A stretch of DNA of 64,000 nucleotides. It comes from Centrapalus pauciflorus (Eukaryota; Streptophyta; Magnoliopsida; Asterales; Asteraceae). The translations under genes and the position numbers were made by a program. Location of the stretch: positions 1 through 64,000 of the forward strand of contig JAANYP010004303.1 of NCBI GenBank assembly GCA_020465985.1. Direction: 5' to 3'. Under the pieces are notes generated by a model, which did not search any database, had not been told where the DNA came from, and saw only the letters and a list, made by a program, of their open reading frames with translations. Positions 61,130-64,000 of this stretch are shown here, piece by piece (within the stretch, counting starts at the first letter, position 1; each line of letters starts with the position of its first letter).

Positions 61130-61860
61130 TGGAAATGGTATACACCCATTTGGTGTAGTTTTACATATTCAACATCAGTTGTCTTATTGGTTGGTAGGAA
61201 ACTTGCTTCTTTTGCACCAAGTTTTTCCATAATTGCTTGAATGCTTCCATATAAATGACTTGTGATTGCCTTCTATCATCCAAACCCTTTGTTCATATTT
61301 CCATACTTGGAGGGAAATGGAAGCTCCTTAGTGTGGATCTCCCACACGTGTTGTAAATTCGATAATACAAACACGTATAGAAAGACAAGGAAGAATGGAC
61401 TTTTAGCCTGCATAATTAACAAAATCGGGTGTATAGATTCAGGTTAGTAGTTCTTTGTTTTAAAATATCTAATTTTTTTGTTCAAAATATTTTTCTGAAC
61501 GGCAAAAAAAGAATAATTAAAAACTAACGAGAAGCTACAAGAGAAAACAAACGATAAAACACCAAACAAATTCAATATATGTGTGTGTCTATGTGTCTGT
61601 GTGTGTCCCTGACATCGGGATAAATAGTGACGCCATTGAGCAAGGAGAGTTGAGAAATTGTGGCGAGAATCCATAAAGGTAGAAACCCGAAGAAAGGAAA
61701 GCCATCCATGCATAACAGCTGTAAAGAACATACATTCTTGATGATCCTTAAAGAATCGGAGAGAATTTTGATATCGCAACTTCAACCAACCCTGCACTCC
61801 ATCTCATCCCTTGATCCATAAGATCATTAAAAGTTGTGCCAGCTCCCAAAAAACAAGGGT
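61130..61860 (-). pseudogene. Captured fragment of a cellulose synthase-like (CslG/CslE type) gene: two exons and an intron
   Basis: Minus strand 61860 to about 61613 reads WSAGLVEVAISKFSPI, then after a stop GSSRMYVLYSCYAWMAFL and PQFLNSPCSMASLFIPMSG, matching the WC-GLLEVG-SKYSP / CYA-MA / PQLCLLNG-PLYPKVS region of Csl proteins. After an AT-rich intron-like gap with acceptor TTATGCAG at 61408, the second piece (61407 to 61130) reads PFFLVFLYVFVLSNLQHVWE. With two frameshifts it continues VWKYEQRVWMIEAI, SHLYGSIQAIMEKLGAKEAS and FLPTNKTTDVEYVKLHQMGV. These are glycosyltransferase family 2 enzymes in Golgi/ER membranes; this is part of the membrane-spanning C-terminal half. CslG versus CslE is not decided. 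Confidence 0.82.
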
Positions 61861-62245
61861 GATCTCAGTAAACTGAAACCCAGTTTTTATAATGCATATT
61901 GAAGCTTATGAGTAGTCTTCAACGACTGAAAAGTGTCTAATACCATCTTGAAAGATGGCAACAAAGTTTATGTCAATAGATGAACAACAAACTTTTGTTT
62001 GGCCTTCAAAAAATGAACCGGCATACAAAAATCAATTTAAGAACCAATTTAATATAACGAAATCTAGACTAAAACTCAGAAATCGACATTCAAGATATCT
62101 CATGATACAAACCCAGAGAACAATGTTCAAAGAGTGGTCGAAGTTTTGAACCAGTGAAATCAAGTTTCGAGCACGAAGATGAAGATGTAACTCATGGAAA
62201 GAAAATCTGGAACCATCAACCAAAATCGTTGCTGTAAAATATAAC

Positions 62246-62314
62246 CTTCACAAGGGAAGCCCATCAAACTCGATCCATGATGCACCAACTTCCTTCAATT
62301 CAGCAATAACTTCC
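62246..62314 (-). pseudogene. Captured exon of cobalamin-independent methionine synthase (MetE type)
   Basis: Minus strand reads REVIAELKEVGASWIEFD after a splice acceptor TTACAG, then with a one-base loss the equivalent of EPTLVK, ending AAG followed by GTTATA. Plant MetE has the collinear motif [23 protein letters not shown]. The enzyme transfers a methyl group from 5-methyltetrahydrofolate to homocysteine in the cytosol. About 24 of some 765 residues are present, so it is only an exon scrap. Confidence 0.75.
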
Positions 62315-62569
62315 CTGTAAGTTTAGTTGTTGTGATGATGAGAAATAAGAACGTACTTCATCATAAAGATTAAAAAATAATAATAAAGAGGTATACTTGT
62401 AAATTGGAAGGATTTTATGGAGGAGAGAAAGAAGATCAAAAGTCTTCTCAACGCCCTTTGCACGTTAGACAACAACAAATAGTTTGAAATATTTTGCATC
62501 AAGGACTTGTACATCATGCTTTATAAACATATACTTCTTGAATTTAGCTGTATTAAGCATCGATAGTTA

Positions 62570-63155
62570 TGAAACCACAAAAAAATCGTGGTTGGCGGCA
62601 GGAAAGTGTAAAGAGCCTTATTAGCATCACCGTATACGTTGTACTCGAGAATGGTTGAGATGCCATTGGACGCAAATGGTGGATTTGGGCTCTGAAGAGC
62701 TGGAGCTCCGAGAATGTGAGGCGTTGTGGATGTGGTATGGGATTATGTGTGGGTCAAAATTGATAGTGGCAGTGGCGGTGGTGGTTGGAGCAAGTCGTGA
62801 TAGAGCATCGTTTCCGATGACAAACATGGTGGCGGTGGTTGGAATGCGAGCAGAGGTGGTGGTTGTAGGAATTTAAAAATTTCCGTTTGGATTGAAGACG
62901 ACATTTACCCAAGCAGCGAAGTCGCCGGAGCCGATCAAAGCATCGATTAAGTTCTTAAGTTGTTGTTGCATATACTCCGTTGGTGAGGCGGTGGTGATAG
63001 TGTAGGGACTGGTGGAGGTGGTGGTGAAATGAGTCGAGAAGAGAACGGAAGTTGTGGTAGAATTGACGCGGAAGGTGACGGTGATAGGGAGAGACGACGG
63101 AGATCGGTTGGCGTTGGTGGGGAGTGCCACCACTGCGAGGAGGAATAGTAATCAA
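62570..63155 (-). pseudogene. Captured fragment of a fasciclin-like arabinogalactan protein gene
   Basis: Minus strand reads in pieces LKNLIDALIGSGDFAAWVNV, stop, then TTATMFVIGNDALSRLAP, FDPHIIPYHI and, after a frame change, NGISTILEYNVYGDANKAL. This is the order of the fasciclin domain: N-terminal -NIIDALIGAGDF-, H1 box TLFVPGNDAL, the YHI box and the terminal HGI-TILDY-VYGD. Plant fasciclin-like AGPs are secreted, GPI- or wall-associated glycoproteins. The upstream part (63155-63000) is Thr/Ser/Pro-rich but in a doubtful frame. One stop and at least one frameshift. Assignment rests on short motifs. Confidence 0.6.
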
Positions 63156-63359
63156 AATGATTTTGACATGGAGTACAAAAGTGGGTAGCAGGAATTAATA
63201 AGACCTTTTGCCGCCCAATTTAAGCTTGTCAGTGCACGTCTCACTGAAAAGGAGATGGTGCAGAGTTTTCATCTTCCCAATATAATGAAGTGCACGTCTC
63301 CATGCAAAAGGTTGGGTTTTGAAATTTAAAATTTTATGCATAAAAAATTTGTACATTAA

Positions 63360-63607
63360 GGTGATATTTGTTTTTTAAAAAGGTTAAATGTCTGAAGTCT
63401 GAAAACCACGTCTGAAATTAAGAGGAGGCCTTAAGATCTGAGATTAAGAGGCTCTTAATTTTAATTCAGACAACTTTCATCCACTTAAAATTCAGAGGTT
63501 TCAACCTCTTAAGTCTGAATTTAAACAAACAATCTAAATATATTATAGATCTGAACTTAAGACTTCAGAGGTTTTTAAGAGCCTCTGAATGAAAAACAAA
63601 TGAGGCC
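63360..63607. mobile_element. PIF/Harbinger-type (Tourist-like) MITE nested in the Helitron-like element
   Basis: 248 bp. Left end GGTGATATTTGTTTTT, right end (reverse complement) GGCCTCATTTGTTTTT, flanked by TAA on both sides (63357-63359 and 63608-63610), the 3-bp TWA duplication of the PIF/Harbinger superfamily. The interior is rich in GTCTGAA / TTCAGA inverted words. No ORF. Confidence 0.82.
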
Positions 63608-63721
63608 TAAGCTTTGTAAGTGGAATGTCTTAAAATCCAAAAATTCAGCATTAAAAAGTTGTACATTATGCATTATGAGTAGTAGAAAACTAAATGTTTT
63701 ATTAGTAGTAGAGATCTATAG

Positions 63722-63942
63722 GGGTGGGTTCAATGGAAAACCTATATGCATCGGAAAAACGGGGAACCACTTTATAGCCATTGGATCAGGTGATGCATCA
63801 CACAAAAAAATCGATGCATCACGCGGGACTTTGATGCATCACGCGGGAATTGTGATGCATCACATGGGAATTGTGATGTATTTGTGGTGGTGCATGGAGG
63901 TTTTTCGATGCATGTTGGTTTTCCATTGAACCCCCATCTATA
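63722..63942. mobile_element. MITE family 1, member 4
   Basis: Left GGGTGGGTTCAATGGAAAAC, right (reverse complement) GGGGGTTCAATGGAAAACCA, each followed inward by ATGCATC-type words. The interior has four units of GATGCATCACGCGGGAAT. A TATATATAT tract follows. It starts 8 bp outside the Helitron-like 5' end, so the Helitron inserted next to, or into the flank of, a (TA)n-associated MITE. Confidence 0.85.
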
Positions 63943-64000
63943 TATATATGATTTGTCACCCTTATATGATTTATTGTCATTGATGTTTGACATGTTGTAA

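Overview
The window is plant nuclear DNA made almost entirely of transposable elements. I see no intact host gene, no rRNA or tRNA gene and nothing bacterial. It is AT-rich, with very long (TA)n tracts, Ty3/gypsy and Ty1/copia elements primed by initiator tRNA-Met, hAT and PIF/Harbinger-type DNA elements, and a Helitron-like element carrying plant gene fragments with introns. A eudicot is likely. A composite such as lettuce fits the repeat types, but that is inference only.

Layout. 1-5064: minus-strand Ty3/gypsy element (A), all domains present but broken, with a 466-bp hAT MITE in gag. 5065-16579: tandem plus-strand Ty3/gypsy array (B), partial LTR - internal - full LTR - internal, period about 6.32 kb, both internal regions lacking most of gag. 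16580-16901: LTR scrap. 17695-22612: seven MITE-like elements from at least four TIR families, most of them separated by (TA)n tracts. 22664-25995: decayed hAT transposase gene of the ZMYM1/TTF-zinc-finger type, cut off by a minus-strand Ty1/copia element (25996 to about 40340). That copia element carries a broken third ORF of roughly 1,300 codons between pol and the 3' LTR, with its own TATA-like box, and is itself interrupted by a solo gypsy LTR with perfect 5-bp target-site duplications. 40340-42984: LTR-like DNA. 42985-45583: 3' end of another B-family gypsy element (C). 45597-58268: plus-strand gypsy element D, into which a 6.2-kb pol-less element with 238-bp LTRs has inserted. 58269-58870: another LTR fragment. 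58999-63714: Helitron-like element, minus strand, with fragments of a proton-pyrophosphatase, a cellulose synthase-like protein, a cobalamin-independent methionine synthase and a fasciclin-like arabinogalactan protein, all in one orientation, plus a nested PIF/Harbinger MITE. 63722-63942: another MITE of the (TA)n-associated family.

Nothing here works as a gene pathway. What the window shows is insertion order: MITE into gypsy A, copia into hAT, solo LTR into copia, pol-less element into gypsy D, MITE into Helitron. The observations most worth following up are the four-gene Helitron capture, the third ORF with an internal promoter-like box, the (TA)n/MITE chain, and splice-site pairs about 455-507 bp apart inside the LTRs of several gypsy families.
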